From Deltaproteobacteria bacterium (lineage in GTDB: Bacteria; Desulfobacterota; Binatia; UBA12015), in assembly GCA_029262355.1 (NCBI GenBank), contig JAJCZO010000385.1, positions 1 to 44,982 on the forward strand: DNA of 44,982 nucleotides, given 5' to 3'. Shown here piece by piece: positions 16,306 to 27,942 of this stretch (its first letter is position 1; every line of letters begins with the position of its first letter). Below the pieces are notes generated by a model, which did not search any database, had not been told where the DNA came from, and worked only from the letters and a program-made list of their open reading frames with translations. The position numbers and the translations under genes were made by a program.

Positions 16306-18551
16306 CTACGGCTGGATCGGCGACACCTCGGATCGAGGCGACCTGGGCGCTGGACAGGCGCGAAGCGCCGTCGCGAGCGCCGAGGCAACGACCGGTTTGG
16401 CGAGGAAGTCGTTCATTCCTGCCCGCAGACACTCGGCGCGGTCGTCGGGCATGACGTTGGCGGTCATGGCTACGATCCACGGTCGAGCCGCGTCGCCGCT
16501 GCGCGCTCGCACCTGCCGTGACGCCTCGACGCCGTCCATCTCGGGCATCTGCATGTCCATCAGAACGAGGTCGTATGGCTGGCGGTCGAGTGCCTCCAAG
16601 GCCTCGACGCCGTTGCCGGCAACGTCCGCGCGGTATCCAAGCCGCTCTAGCATCTTGAGTGCGACCCGCTGGTTTACCCGATTGTCCTCGGCCACAAGGA
16701 TGCGCAGCGGGTGGACTTCGCCCAGATCACGGTCGACGCCGGAGGGACCAGCGAGGGCCGGCGGAGCGCCGCCCTCTCCTAGCGCCGTGAGAACCGCCTC
16801 GAGGAGCAGTCGAGCCTTGGCAGGCTTCGACAACAGCGCCGAGAACAAGCTTCGGGCGTCTGAGTCCGCCGACCCCTCCGAGAGCGCGCCAGCACCAATG
16901 GAGCTCAAGAGCAGCAGTGGGAATCCTCCACCGGTGCGCAGAGAACGAATGCGGCGCCCGAGCTCCACACCATCCATCTCCGGCATTTGGTAGTCGAGCA
17001 CCGCGAAGTCGAACTCCTCCCCTGCCTCGAGCGACGCGAGTGCTTCGCGCGCCGACGCAAACGGCAGGCAGTTCACGTTCCACCGCGTGAGGTCGTGCAC
17101 GAGGATCGTGCGGTTCGTCGCGTTGTCGTCTACGACGAGAGCCCGCTTGCCGCGCAGCGCAGTCGAGTCCGCTGCGTGCTCCAGGGACGAAGACGCCTCG
17201 GGAGCGTGGACGACGAGAGAAAACGTCGACCCCTGCCCGGGAACACTATCGACCCACAGGTCGCCACCCAAGAGCTCGGCGAAGCGCTTCGAGATCACCA
17301 AGCCGAGGCCCGTACCACCAAAGCGGCGAGTGGTGGTGGCATCGACCTGGCTGAAGGGTAGAAAGAGTCGATCCAGACGGTCCGCCGGGACGCCCACCCC
17401 GGTGTCGCGCACCGAGAATCGAAGCCGAGACGGGTCCTCGGGCTCGGCGGACAGCGACACGACGATCTCTCCGCTCGACGTGAACTTGACCGCGTTCGAA
17501 AGGAGGTTCGCCAGAATCTGCCGCAGCCGGGTCGGATCTGTGAAGACCATCACGGGAACGTCGTCGCCAATGTCCAGCGCCAGCTCCAATCCCTTCTCTC
17601 CGGCCTGCAGAGCGACCAGGTCGAGAGACTCCCCCACGCACGCACGCAAGTCGAACGCCTGCCGATCGAGTTCGAGCTTCCCGGACTCGATCTTCGCGAA
17701 GTCCAGGATGTCGTTGATGATGGTGAGGAGCGTGTCGCCACTCGTCCGAATCGTCTCGACGTACTCGTGCTGCTCGCGCTCGAGCTTGGTGTCGAGAAGC
17801 AAGCCCGTCATACCGATCACCGCATTCATCGGCGTACGGATCTCGTGGCTCATGTTCGCGACGAAGGCGCCCTTCGCCTCGTCCGCCTGACGAGCTCGGT
17901 CACGCGCCGCCCGAAGCTCCTCCACCGCCTTGCTCTTCAACGTCTCGTAGACGGCGCCGATCGCATACAAGAACGAGATCATCGCAAGCGGGCCTATGAT
18001 CCGGGAAGCTTCAATCGCCTCCGGGGTGGTGGAAAGCGGGAACGCGACACCCCGGCGGCGAAGCACCTCGAGCAGAGCGTACTCTGCGACGGTCAGCGCG
18101 GCCCAGATGGCTCCCGCCCCCCTCCCCGCCAGCAACACCGCGACGACGGGCAAGCACAAGCCCCCGAGGTACACCCCCAGCAGAGCCCCGCCGACGCCGA
18201 GGTTCGCAGACGCGACCACGGTAAACATCGTCCCCATCAGTACGTTGCCGGCGAGCCGCACCGAGCCCGTTCGCAGCAAGAGCTGGGGCAGCAGCGCCAC
18301 GAGCAGCGCAGCCGCGGCCGGCCCCAACCCGCGCGCCCCGGTGCTGTTCACCAGGGCGTTCAAAAACCCGGCGAGCAGACCGATCGCAACGACCGCGGAG
18401 ACCCACACGACCAAGCGAGCTTGCCGAACGCTCTCGGGGCCCTCGGAATGGCACTGAGGCGGGACGTAGCGATCGACCCAATCGTGGGGAATGCGCGAGT
18501 CGCTTTCTTGGCGAGTCGAGATCGCCGCGGCGTCGTTCACGGTCTCCGGCT

Positions 18552-18555
<4 letters not shown>
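16306..18555 (-). CDS. Hybrid histidine kinase with N-terminal membrane domain and two receiver domains
   Basis: 749 residues from a GTG at 18555 that overlaps the stop of the ammonium-sensor kinase (GTGA), so translation is coupled. Residues about 46-206 hold five or six membrane helices of no recognised sensor family, then a short coiled coil, the dimerisation/phosphoacceptor domain with His237 in [11 protein letters not shown], an ATPase domain with [17 protein letters not shown] and GGTGLGL, a first receiver (about 469-590, phosphoacceptor Asp521) and a second receiver (about 616-735, Asp667, Lys720). Both receivers keep the acidic pocket and lysine. No HPt or output domain is present. 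The kinase core is strikingly close to that of the upstream gene, which points to duplication. It probably acts in one phosphorelay with its neighbour. Confidence 0.93.
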
Positions 18556-21863
<3,308 letters not shown>

Positions 21864-21906
21864 CCGAACGCCCCGGATAGCGGCCCACTCAGGCTAACGG
21901 CGTCAG

Positions 21907-21920
21907 AAACCGCCAGGTTT
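21907..21920. promoter_or_regulatory. Short inverted repeat between the ammonium-sensor kinase and CoA-transferase genes
   Basis: AAACC and GGTTT arms are separated by four bases in the 137-base divergent region. It lies 43 bases upstream of the kinase start and could be an operator for either gene. No sigma-54 (TGGCAC-N5-TTGC) or NtrC-like site is seen nearby. A 5-base-arm repeat can arise by chance. Confidence 0.25.
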
Positions 21921-22000
21921 AGGCCTCCCCGACTTGACCGGCGAGACCCGCGATGGGACCTTTCGGCCATGCACTCCCCAAAGGCGAAAGATCAGCGAAG

Positions 22001-23200
22001 ATGACTGCTCCGCTGGATGGAATCCGGGTCGTCGAGCTCGCGAGCTTCGTGGCGGCCCCCTCGGCCGGCGCATTGCTGGCCGACCTCGGCGCCGAAGTCG
22101 TGAAGATCGAGATCCCCCAGGGGGAGATCTACCGTCATTCTCGTCCACGCCTAGCGGGCATCAAACACGACTTTCCCGAGGCACCGCAGTTCCAAATGGA
22201 CAACCGGGGGAAGCGCAGCCTGGCGGTCGACCTGACGCTCGAGCCTGCGCAACGGGCGGTCCAGGCGCTAGTGGGCCAGGCCGACATCTTCCTCACGAAC
22301 ATGCTCCCCCACCGCCTCGAGCGCTACGGGCTCGACCCCGAAACACTCCGAGCCACACGCCCCGAGTTGATCGTCGGCGTACTGAGCGGCTACGGCCGCG
22401 AGGGGCCGGACGCGCAACGACCGTCGTTCGACTACACGGCTTACTGGGCACGCAGCGGCATGATGGATCAGATGCGAGACGTCGGCGCCCCGCCGACATT
22501 CCTGCGCCCCGGGATCGGTGACCACGCCGCCGCGCTCTCGCTCGTCACGGGTCTGCTCTCGGCACTTCGGATGCGCGACAAGGATGGGATCGGGCAAGTC
22601 ATCGACGTTTCGCTGCTGCACATCGGCCTGTACGTGCTGGGAAACGATTCGGCACAGGCACTCGCCACGGGTGAAGCGCCCCCCGCGCACGATCGCTCTC
22701 GCCCGCGGAATCCGCTGTGGAACCAGTACGAGACGGCCGACGATCGATGGCTGTTCCTCGTGATGATCGAATCCGATCGCTACTGGGAACCGCTCTGCGA
22801 GGTGCTCGATCGGCCCGACTTGTTTGCCGACGAGAGATTCAAGGACGCCCGAGAGCGTTATCGGAACTCAGCCGATCTGGTCGGGATCCTTCAAGAGATA
22901 CTACGCGAGCGCACGCTGGCGGAGTGGGAGAAGATCTTCGAGGGGCGAAAGGTGATCTGGGCCCCGGTCGTCACGCTTCCCGAGGCGACGCGCGATCCTC
23001 AAGCGATCGCCTCGGGGGTCTTCACCGACGTCGAGCACCCCGTTGCCGGCCGGTACCAGACCATCGCTCCCCCCTTGAAGATGTCACGACACGAGATGCG
23101 CGGCGAAAGGCCGGGGCCCGCCCTCGGGGAAGAATCGGAAGCGCTCCTGCGAGAAGCAGGGCTCAGCCCAGAAGAGATCACCTCACTTCTTGGCGGGTAG
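22001..23200 (+). CDS. CaiB/BaiF family (class III) CoA-transferase
   Basis: 399 residues from the ATG at 22001; an in-frame ATG at 21953 is less likely because the protein family begins at LDGIRVVELASFVAAP, which is codon 5 here. That N-terminal motif, LLADLGAEVVKIE, NRGKRSLAVDL and GYGREGPDAQRPSFDYTAYWA are family hallmarks; Asp144 in PSFDY corresponds to the catalytic aspartate of formyl-CoA transferase. The enzyme moves CoA between carboxylic acids in the cytoplasm, activating a substrate for degradation. FEGRKVIWAPVVTLPEATRDPQ is the usual C-terminal signature. The substrate cannot be predicted. It is a single-gene unit, divergent from the sensor kinase and convergent with the secreted protein gene, whose last 18 bases overlap its own end. 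Confidence 0.93.
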   Translation: MTAPLDGIRVVELASFVAAPSAGALLADLGAEVVKIEIPQGEIYRHSRPRLAGIKHDFPEAPQFQMDNRGKRSLAVDLTLEPAQRAVQALVGQADIFLTNMLPHRLERYGLDPETLRATRPELIVGVLSGYGREGPDAQRPSFDYTAYWARSGMMDQMRDVGAPPTFLRPGIGDHAAALSLVTGLLSALRMRDKDGIGQVIDVSLLHIGLYVLGNDSAQALATGEAPPAHDRSRPRNPLWNQYETADDRWLFLVMIESDRYWEPLCEVLDRPDLFADERFKDARERYRNSADLVGILQEILRERTLAEWEKIFEGRKVIWAPVVTLPEATRDPQAIASGVFTDVEHPVAGRYQTIAPPLKMSRHEMRGERPGPALGEESEALLREAGLSPEEITSLLGG

Positions 23201-23683
23201 CCCTTGGGGTCCCTTTCCCGTCGGGCCACTGGGCGTGTAACGCACGAGAACACGCGTACCCTGCTCGAACCCCTCGCGGAACTTCGCCTGCCAGCTCTCC
23301 TTGAACGCGTCGCCGTACTTTGACGCGAACGCGGCGATCATCTGGTCCTGCGCCACCTTGCCAGCAACCAAGGCACCCTCTGCGTCGAACCAGGAGCCAT
23401 CGGTGTTCTCCACCCAGATCCGCGCCGCGGTACGGCCCGCCTGAATCCGGCGAACCCGGAACGACTTCACACTCGTGCCGACGAGAACCGTTTTCCCGTC
23501 CCAGGAGAACCAGATCTCGGCCGCCCCGCCCAGGTCCCCGCTCTTGCGGGTGGAGGCGATGTAGACGTACGAGTCCTTTTCGAGGTGCGCCGTGATTTCG
23601 GCGGGCAACCCGGCCGCGATCGCGGCTGCGGCCGCGGCCGCGGTGAGAAGAACGGCAGTGGCCAGAACGATAAAACGTCGCAT
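23183..23683 (-). CDS. Small secreted protein of unknown function
   Basis: 166 residues from the ATG at 23683, with GAGGA seven bases upstream. A clear Sec signal peptide covers residues 1-24 (RRFIVLATAVLLTAAAAAAAI). The mature part is predicted alpha/beta with KDSYVYIASTRKSGDLG, AEIWFSWDGKTVLVGT and VRRIQAGRTAARIWVEN strands, reminiscent of pyridoxamine-oxidase-like split-barrel or heme-degrading folds, but I cannot assign it with confidence. The C-terminal half is helical and charged. It starts 26 bases after the RNase R stop on the same strand, so the two are probably one operon; a functional link is not apparent. The last 18 bases overlap the end of the convergent CoA-transferase gene. 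Confidence 0.75.
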   Translation of the reverse strand: MRRFIVLATAVLLTAAAAAAAIAAGLPAEITAHLEKDSYVYIASTRKSGDLGGAAEIWFSWDGKTVLVGTSVKSFRVRRIQAGRTAARIWVENTDGSWFDAEGALVAGKVAQDQMIAAFASKYGDAFKESWQAKFREGFEQGTRVLVRYTPSGPTGKGPQGLPAKK

Positions 23684-23709
23684 GTTCGATTCCTCGTCGA
23701 GTGTGAGCA

Positions 23710-26142
23710 CTACCGCCGCGGGCGATTGCTACCGCGCGGAGAAGCCCTCGGCCCACGGGGCGGGCCCTTCCCTCCCCGGCCTGATCCTTCCCCACTACGC
23801 CCCGGACCGCCAGCGCTGCTGCGCGGACCGTCCTTTGCTCCCGGGCCCGGGCGCCCCCTCGAAGGGGCGGCCGGACGGCCGGCATTCTTCGGGTGCGGGC
23901 CCGGCGGCTTGCCACGGCCCTCGCTCGTTTCTGCCATCTCGAGTACCTGCAGCGTCACCTGTCGGCGTGCGAGGGAAACCTCGGTGGCCTCGACGACCAC
24001 CCGGTCACCGAGCTGCAAACGGCGGCCCGAACGTACGCCCGAGAGCACTTGGCTGCGATCGTCGAAACGCCACTCTCCCGGTAGATCCTCGATTCGTACG
24101 AGCCCCTCGGTCGGATAGGCGTCGAACTCGGCGAAGAACCCGAAGCTGGCGATCGAAACGACGGTGGCCTTCCCCGGTTCGTTCAGATGCCTCAGCATGA
24201 ATTCGGCCTTCTTCAGGTCGACCATCGCACGCTCGGCTTCCATCGCCTCGCGTTCTCGCCTCGAGCTCTCGTCGCTCGCGGCGGCGATCGCAGTTCCCAC
24301 CGTCCGCGCGCGGGCCGCGCGCCCTTCCAACAACTCGACGAGCTGGCGGTGCACGAGCAGGTCCGGGTAGCGCCGGATCGGCGACGTGAAGTGACAGTAC
24401 AAGGAGAAGGAGAGCCCGAAGTGGCCCACGTTCTCCGTGGCGTAGCGCGCACGCTTGAGCGCTCGCAGAATCTGCTTCGTCAGCACGCGCTCGAGCCGAT
24501 GCCCCTGCAGCTCGTGCAGTGCCGTAGCGACCATCGCCGGGGTAATGTCGGAGCGGGTCTCGATGTGCACACTCGCCGAGTGCAGAAACCGATTCAGCTC
24601 GAAGATGTCGTTCTGTTCAGGGGGTTCGTGGATGCGGTACGGAATCGGAATCTCTGCCGCGGCGAGCTCGGCCGCGACCGCTTGATTCGCCTCGAGCATG
24701 AATTCTTCGATGATCCGGTGCGCATCGTTGCGCTCCACGAAGCGAACCCCAATTGCTTTTCCTTCCTCCGAGAGATCCACGACCGACTCGGGCAGATCGA
24801 GATCCAGCGAACCACCCGCGAGCCGCCGTCCGTACAAGAGTCGCATGAGGGCGCGCATTCGCTCGAGCTGCAGAATGAAACCGCCGAGCTCTCGCCGTCG
24901 GCCCTCGACGTCGGGCGCGTCGCCGCCCGACAGGACCGCCGCCACGTCTGTATACGTGAGCCGTGCGTGGCTCTGGATCACTGCCCGTGACAGGCGTGTC
25001 GCCGTGCGCTGACCTCGGCCGTCGTAGTCCATGTCGGCGACGACGACTACGCGGTCGCGGCCGGGATTGAGCGAGCACAACTCGTTCGATAGGCGTTCCG
25101 GCAGCATCGGAATCGCTCGGTCGGGAAAATACACGCTGGTGCCGCGCAACGCCGCTTCGGCGTCCAATGCCGACCCAGGCTGCACATAGTGCGAGACGTC
25201 GGCGATGGCGACGCGCAATCGAAATCCGTCACCCGCCTCTTCGACGCAGACGGCATCGTCGAAGTCGCGCGCGGTCTCGCCGTCGATCGTCACGAACGGC
25301 AGTGCGCGCAGATCCTCGCGCTTCTCGAGGTCGCCGGCCCGCGGGTCACGCGGCAGGCGTGCAGCTTCGGCAGTCGCGGCAGGCGGGAACTCGACACGCA
25401 GCCCGTGCTCGAGGGACACTTGAAGGAACTGCACCTCCGGATCGTCCATCTCCCCCAGGAGCCGAACGACCTCACCCCGCCACGGGCTCGCCCCGACGGC
25501 GGCCCGCGTGAGTCGAACGAGCGCCATCCGGCCGTCGTCCTCCTTTCGAGGCGACTCGGCCCCAACGACCTCGATGACGGGCAGCAGCTCGGAAACAGGC
25601 AAGAGACGCCATCCCGTCGGGATCGATCGCCAACGCGGCCCGGCCACGAGCTCGAGCTTTCCCAGCACCTCCGTATGCGCGCGTTCGACCACAGCGACGA
25701 CGCGACCGCTCGCTCGACCGGTGCGGTGGTCCCGCCGGACGATCTGCGTGCGCACCCGATCACCGTGCAGCGCGTCCATCTCGCGGCCGCGCGGGATCAT
25801 CACGTCGCCCCGGAGGTTCAACTCCGGACTCACGCCCGTCTCGACGAAGCCGTAGCCAGCGCGAACCCGAGTGTAGCGCCCGATGATCTCACTGGGTCCG
25901 CGCCTCTTCTTCATGGGCCGCGCCCGTTTCTCTACGACCTCACGCGCGAAGCGATACCGCGTCTTGCCCACGCGATGGAGCCGACCCGCTTCCGCCTGCG
26001 AATCGAGCAGCGACGCCATCGCCCGGCCGTCATAGCGGTCCAGAGACAGCCGCTGGGCGATCTCCTTCACGGTGAGTGAGCGCGGAGCGGCAGCCTCGAG
26101 GATTCCGAGCATCTCGTCGAGCGGTACGTCGTCTCGCGTCAA
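23710..26142 (-). CDS. rnr: Ribonuclease R
   Basis: 810 residues from a TTG at 26142, selected because a near-perfect GGGAGGTG ribosome site lies just upstream; the GTG at 26151 is inside that site. Domain order is standard: a winged-helix segment at the N-terminus (RSLTVKEIAQRLSLDRYD), cold-shock RNA-binding domains, the RNB catalytic domain and a C-terminal S1 domain (SIASFGFFAEFDAYPTEG). The RNB metal site DGETARDFDDAVCVEE is at about residues 287-302, with all acidic residues present. The enzyme degrades structured RNA 3' to 5' in the cytoplasm. The last 70 or so residues are low complexity, rich in Arg, Gly and Pro (PRGPRASPRGSNRPRR). A small secreted-protein gene follows after 26 bases. 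Confidence 0.95.
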   Translation of the reverse strand: MTRDDVPLDEMLGILEAAAPRSLTVKEIAQRLSLDRYDGRAMASLLDSQAEAGRLHRVGKTRYRFAREVVEKRARPMKKRRGPSEIIGRYTRVRAGYGFVETGVSPELNLRGDVMIPRGREMDALHGDRVRTQIVRRDHRTGRASGRVVAVVERAHTEVLGKLELVAGPRWRSIPTGWRLLPVSELLPVIEVVGAESPRKEDDGRMALVRLTRAAVGASPWRGEVVRLLGEMDDPEVQFLQVSLEHGLRVEFPPAATAEAARLPRDPRAGDLEKREDLRALPFVTIDGETARDFDDAVCVEEAGDGFRLRVAIADVSHYVQPGSALDAEAALRGTSVYFPDRAIPMLPERLSNELCSLNPGRDRVVVVADMDYDGRGQRTATRLSRAVIQSHARLTYTDVAAVLSGGDAPDVEGRRRELGGFILQLERMRALMRLLYGRRLAGGSLDLDLPESVVDLSEEGKAIGVRFVERNDAHRIIEEFMLEANQAVAAELAAAEIPIPYRIHEPPEQNDIFELNRFLHSASVHIETRSDITPAMVATALHELQGHRLERVLTKQILRALKRARYATENVGHFGLSFSLYCHFTSPIRRYPDLLVHRQLVELLEGRAARARTVGTAIAAASDESSRREREAMEAERAMVDLKKAEFMLRHLNEPGKATVVSIASFGFFAEFDAYPTEGLVRIEDLPGEWRFDDRSQVLSGVRSGRRLQLGDRVVVEATEVSLARRQVTLQVLEMAETSEGRGKPPGPHPKNAGRPAAPSRGRPGPGAKDGPRSSAGGPGRSGEGSGRGGKGPPRGPRASPRGSNRPRR

Positions 26143-26148
26143 GGGTGG

Positions 26149-26156
26149 CACCTCCC
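26149..26156 (-). promoter_or_regulatory. Strong ribosome binding site that sets the RNase R start
   Basis: GGGAGGTG on the minus strand is almost the full complement of the 16S 3' end. GGAGG is eight bases from the TTG at 26142, the ideal distance, whereas the in-frame GTG at 26151 is part of the motif and cannot be served by it. Confidence 0.7.
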
Positions 26157-26197
26157 TTCTCTCCGTGTCACCCCGCCCCGGGTCAAGCTCGGGTCTC

Positions 26198-26226
26198 TTG
26201 GTCGCATCAATGGGCCCTGGTAGCTT
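26198..26226 (+). promoter_or_regulatory. Candidate leaderless promoter for the BKACE-head chimeric gene
   Basis: TTGGTC (26198-26203) and TAGCTT (26221-26226) are separated by exactly 17 bases. The -10 ends nine bases before the ATG at 26236, and the intervening bases contain no Shine-Dalgarno motif. The spacing matches that of the tetR and sulfatase-fold genes. Confidence 0.45.
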
Positions 26227-26235
26227 CGACGCGTC

Positions 26236-27372
26236 ATGAAGGATTCTCCCGTCATCATCGAAGCCGCGATCAACGAGGCCACGCAGAAGGCCCGCAATTC
26301 ACACGTTCCGATCGAGCCCAGCGCTCGCGGCGCCGCGGCTCGGCACACGCCCCGCCGGGTGACGATCGAGAAGAAGCACGCACGAGCCATCGCGGCGCTC
26401 GCCGCGATGCTCCTCGGCGGCACGACGGTGACACCTGGTGGCGCGTTCGCACGCCCTGAGATCCGCCAGGACCAACTCGACGCCGACGAACGCGTTCCAC
26501 AGGCCGTTGCGACGAAGATCACCCGCGTCCTCCACCGCAACCGCGCCTACCTCGGCGCCTCGCCGATCGAGTTCTGCCGCAAGATGTCGACGCAAGAGCG
26601 AGCGACGTGCATCTCCGAGATCGAAGACGCTTCGGGCAGCCAGATCGCGGGCGTGATCGAGATCGAGGAGAGCTCGAGACTCCAAGAGGGCGGGCGCGAT
26701 TGGCCCAACGCTGGATCGGTGTCGGAATTTCGTCGCCTGCGACTGTCGGTACCGCTCGCAATCGGCGCACGGACCGCCCGACACGAGGCAAACATGGTCT
26801 CGTTTCGATCGGCTCGCGGCGAGGCGCACGAGCTGTGCGTGTTTCCGCTCGAGCATTGGAGCTGGTCGGCCATGGAACGCCCCGAGCGCTTTTCGCACGC
26901 ACCGGTTGGTATCTGCGGCGACCGGGAACAGACGGTGACGGAATACCTCCTCGAGCAAGAGCCGGATGCGGCGCCCGTCGTGCTTCGGTTCTTGTCCGAG
27001 CCCGAGGCTCGCGCGTGGCAGGCCCGCGATCCGGAGCGGATCAAGTGGGACAGCCCGTACACCGCAGGACACCCGTACGCGAAGTACTTCCTCCTCGATT
27101 CGCTGCGCTGGTGGCGCGGCGGCCGACCTCCGGCACGCCGCGAAGGCTACGCCTGGGCCGTCCGCATCCCACGTCTCCCACTCTCTCGGATTCGTGAACT
27201 CGAGAAAAGTGGTGACGTGTTCCTCGACATCTTTGAAGACGGTGCGCAGATCGAGCTCACCAACGTGACCAAGGAGGGCCTGGTGGCGCTGCTCGCCGAG
27301 AAGCCAGACGTCCTCGTCGACCACTCCGGCTCCGAAGACACCGCACCTCGCTTCAAGCTTCTGGGTGACTGA
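26236..27372 (+). CDS. Chimeric gene: BKACE-like N-terminal head joined to an unknown protein
   Basis: 378 residues from the ATG at 26236. Residues 4-28, SPVIIEAAINEATQKARNSH and the following VPIEP, match the conserved start of beta-keto acid cleavage enzymes (BKACE, DUF849), but the similarity stops there and none of the catalytic barrel follows in any frame. From residue 42, VTIEKKHARAIAALAAMLLG and the TPGGAFA that follows look like a Sec signal peptide, so an alternative start is the GTG at 26359, although it has no ribosome site. The remaining 300 residues (with FCRKMSTQERATCIS, EHWSWSAMERPERF and DSLRWWRGG) are an unrecognised protein with paired cysteines. A zinc-ribbon gene begins one base after the stop, so they form an operon. 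Function unknown. Confidence 0.6.
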   Translation: MKDSPVIIEAAINEATQKARNSHVPIEPSARGAAARHTPRRVTIEKKHARAIAALAAMLLGGTTVTPGGAFARPEIRQDQLDADERVPQAVATKITRVLHRNRAYLGASPIEFCRKMSTQERATCISEIEDASGSQIAGVIEIEESSRLQEGGRDWPNAGSVSEFRRLRLSVPLAIGARTARHEANMVSFRSARGEAHELCVFPLEHWSWSAMERPERFSHAPVGICGDREQTVTEYLLEQEPDAAPVVLRFLSEPEARAWQARDPERIKWDSPYTAGHPYAKYFLLDSLRWWRGGRPPARREGYAWAVRIPRLPLSRIRELEKSGDVFLDIFEDGAQIELTNVTKEGLVALLAEKPDVLVDHSGSEDTAPRFKLLGD

Positions 27373-27373
27373 C

Positions 27374-27694
27374 ATGGCGCGCAAGCTACGACCCCGCGCG
27401 GGACGTCGCGCCGACGAGCGCAAAGCAAAGAAGCTCCGCGACGATCTCGAGAAGCTCGCCCTCCTCAAAGAGGGCGGCAGCTCGGGGAACCCTTTCGTGA
27501 TCTCGTCGCCCGCCCAAGTGGACGCTCGGACCGAGACGACGGCCTGCCCTCTGTGCGAGGGACGCCTTCGGCTCGACGAGCACGTCGCCGAGATCGTCGA
27601 CGGGGAGCGCCTACGGGTCGCGCGGTGCCACTGCGTCGCGTGCGGGACGAAGCGCGAGCTCTACTTCCACCTCCGCAGTCCCCTAGACAGCTGA
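27374..27694 (+). CDS. Small zinc-ribbon protein of unknown function
   Basis: 106 residues from the ATG at 27374; a GTG at 27365 overlapping the previous stop is also possible. The N-terminus is very basic (RKLRPRAGRRADERKAKK) and could bind nucleic acid. The C-terminal half holds two cysteine pairs, C58PLC61 and C87VAC90 (with an extra Cys85), spaced by a beta hairpin, which is the layout of a treble-clef or zinc-ribbon fold. No membrane segment or signal is visible. It follows the chimeric gene by one base and is followed by a decayed copper-storage-like gene. I do not recognise a named family. A role in RNA or ribosome binding is possible but only suggested by the charge and the zinc knuckle. 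Confidence 0.7.
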   Translation: MARKLRPRAGRRADERKAKKLRDDLEKLALLKEGGSSGNPFVISSPAQVDARTETTACPLCEGRLRLDEHVAEIVDGERLRVARCHCVACGTKRELYFHLRSPLDS

Positions 27695-27737
27695 CCCACG
27701 TCGCTGCGCTCGTCCGCAATCTATGGGAGTCAGGCGC

Positions 27738-27922
27738 ATGGCCATCCAAAGACGTGATGTTCTCACTGGCGCAGGCTCGGGCAGATCGCGCGCGCCGCGC
27801 TCCCGGTCTACGAGAATTGCCGAACACAGTGCGACGAGCACGCGGTCAAGCACGACATCTGCAAAGAGTGCGCGGCTAGTTGCGTAAAGGTGATGACGGC
27901 GATCGGCGGCCTGGCCACCTGA
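27738..27922 (+). pseudogene. Remnant of a Tat-exported four-helix copper-storage-like protein
   Basis: The segment opens with ATG and MAIQRRDVLTGAG, a twin-arginine signal start. The frame then runs on without family similarity to a TAA at about 27883. In another frame, from 27806 to the TGA at 27920, the sequence reads VYENCRTQCDEHAVKHDICK and then ECAASCVKVMTA. This closely matches the C-terminal Cys/His pattern of Csp-type four-helix-bundle copper-binding proteins. Beginning and end of one gene are thus present in different frames with roughly two thirds of the middle missing, which I read as an internal deletion. The signal and the Cys pattern are seen; their common origin is inferred. 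Confidence 0.6.
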
Positions 27923-27942
27923 CCAAATCGAGCGCGGGGTCC

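Noticed and set aside
21864..22000. Sigma-54 promoter for the ammonium-sensor kinase
   Set aside because: Nitrogen genes often use one, but no GG-N10-GC element of the TGGCAC-N5-TTGC type is present on the minus strand here.
27365..27373. GTG start overlapping the chimeric gene stop for the zinc-ribbon protein
   Set aside because: It adds only three residues (MTD); the ATG at 27374 follows the stop by one base and gives the basic N-terminus directly. Both remain possible.
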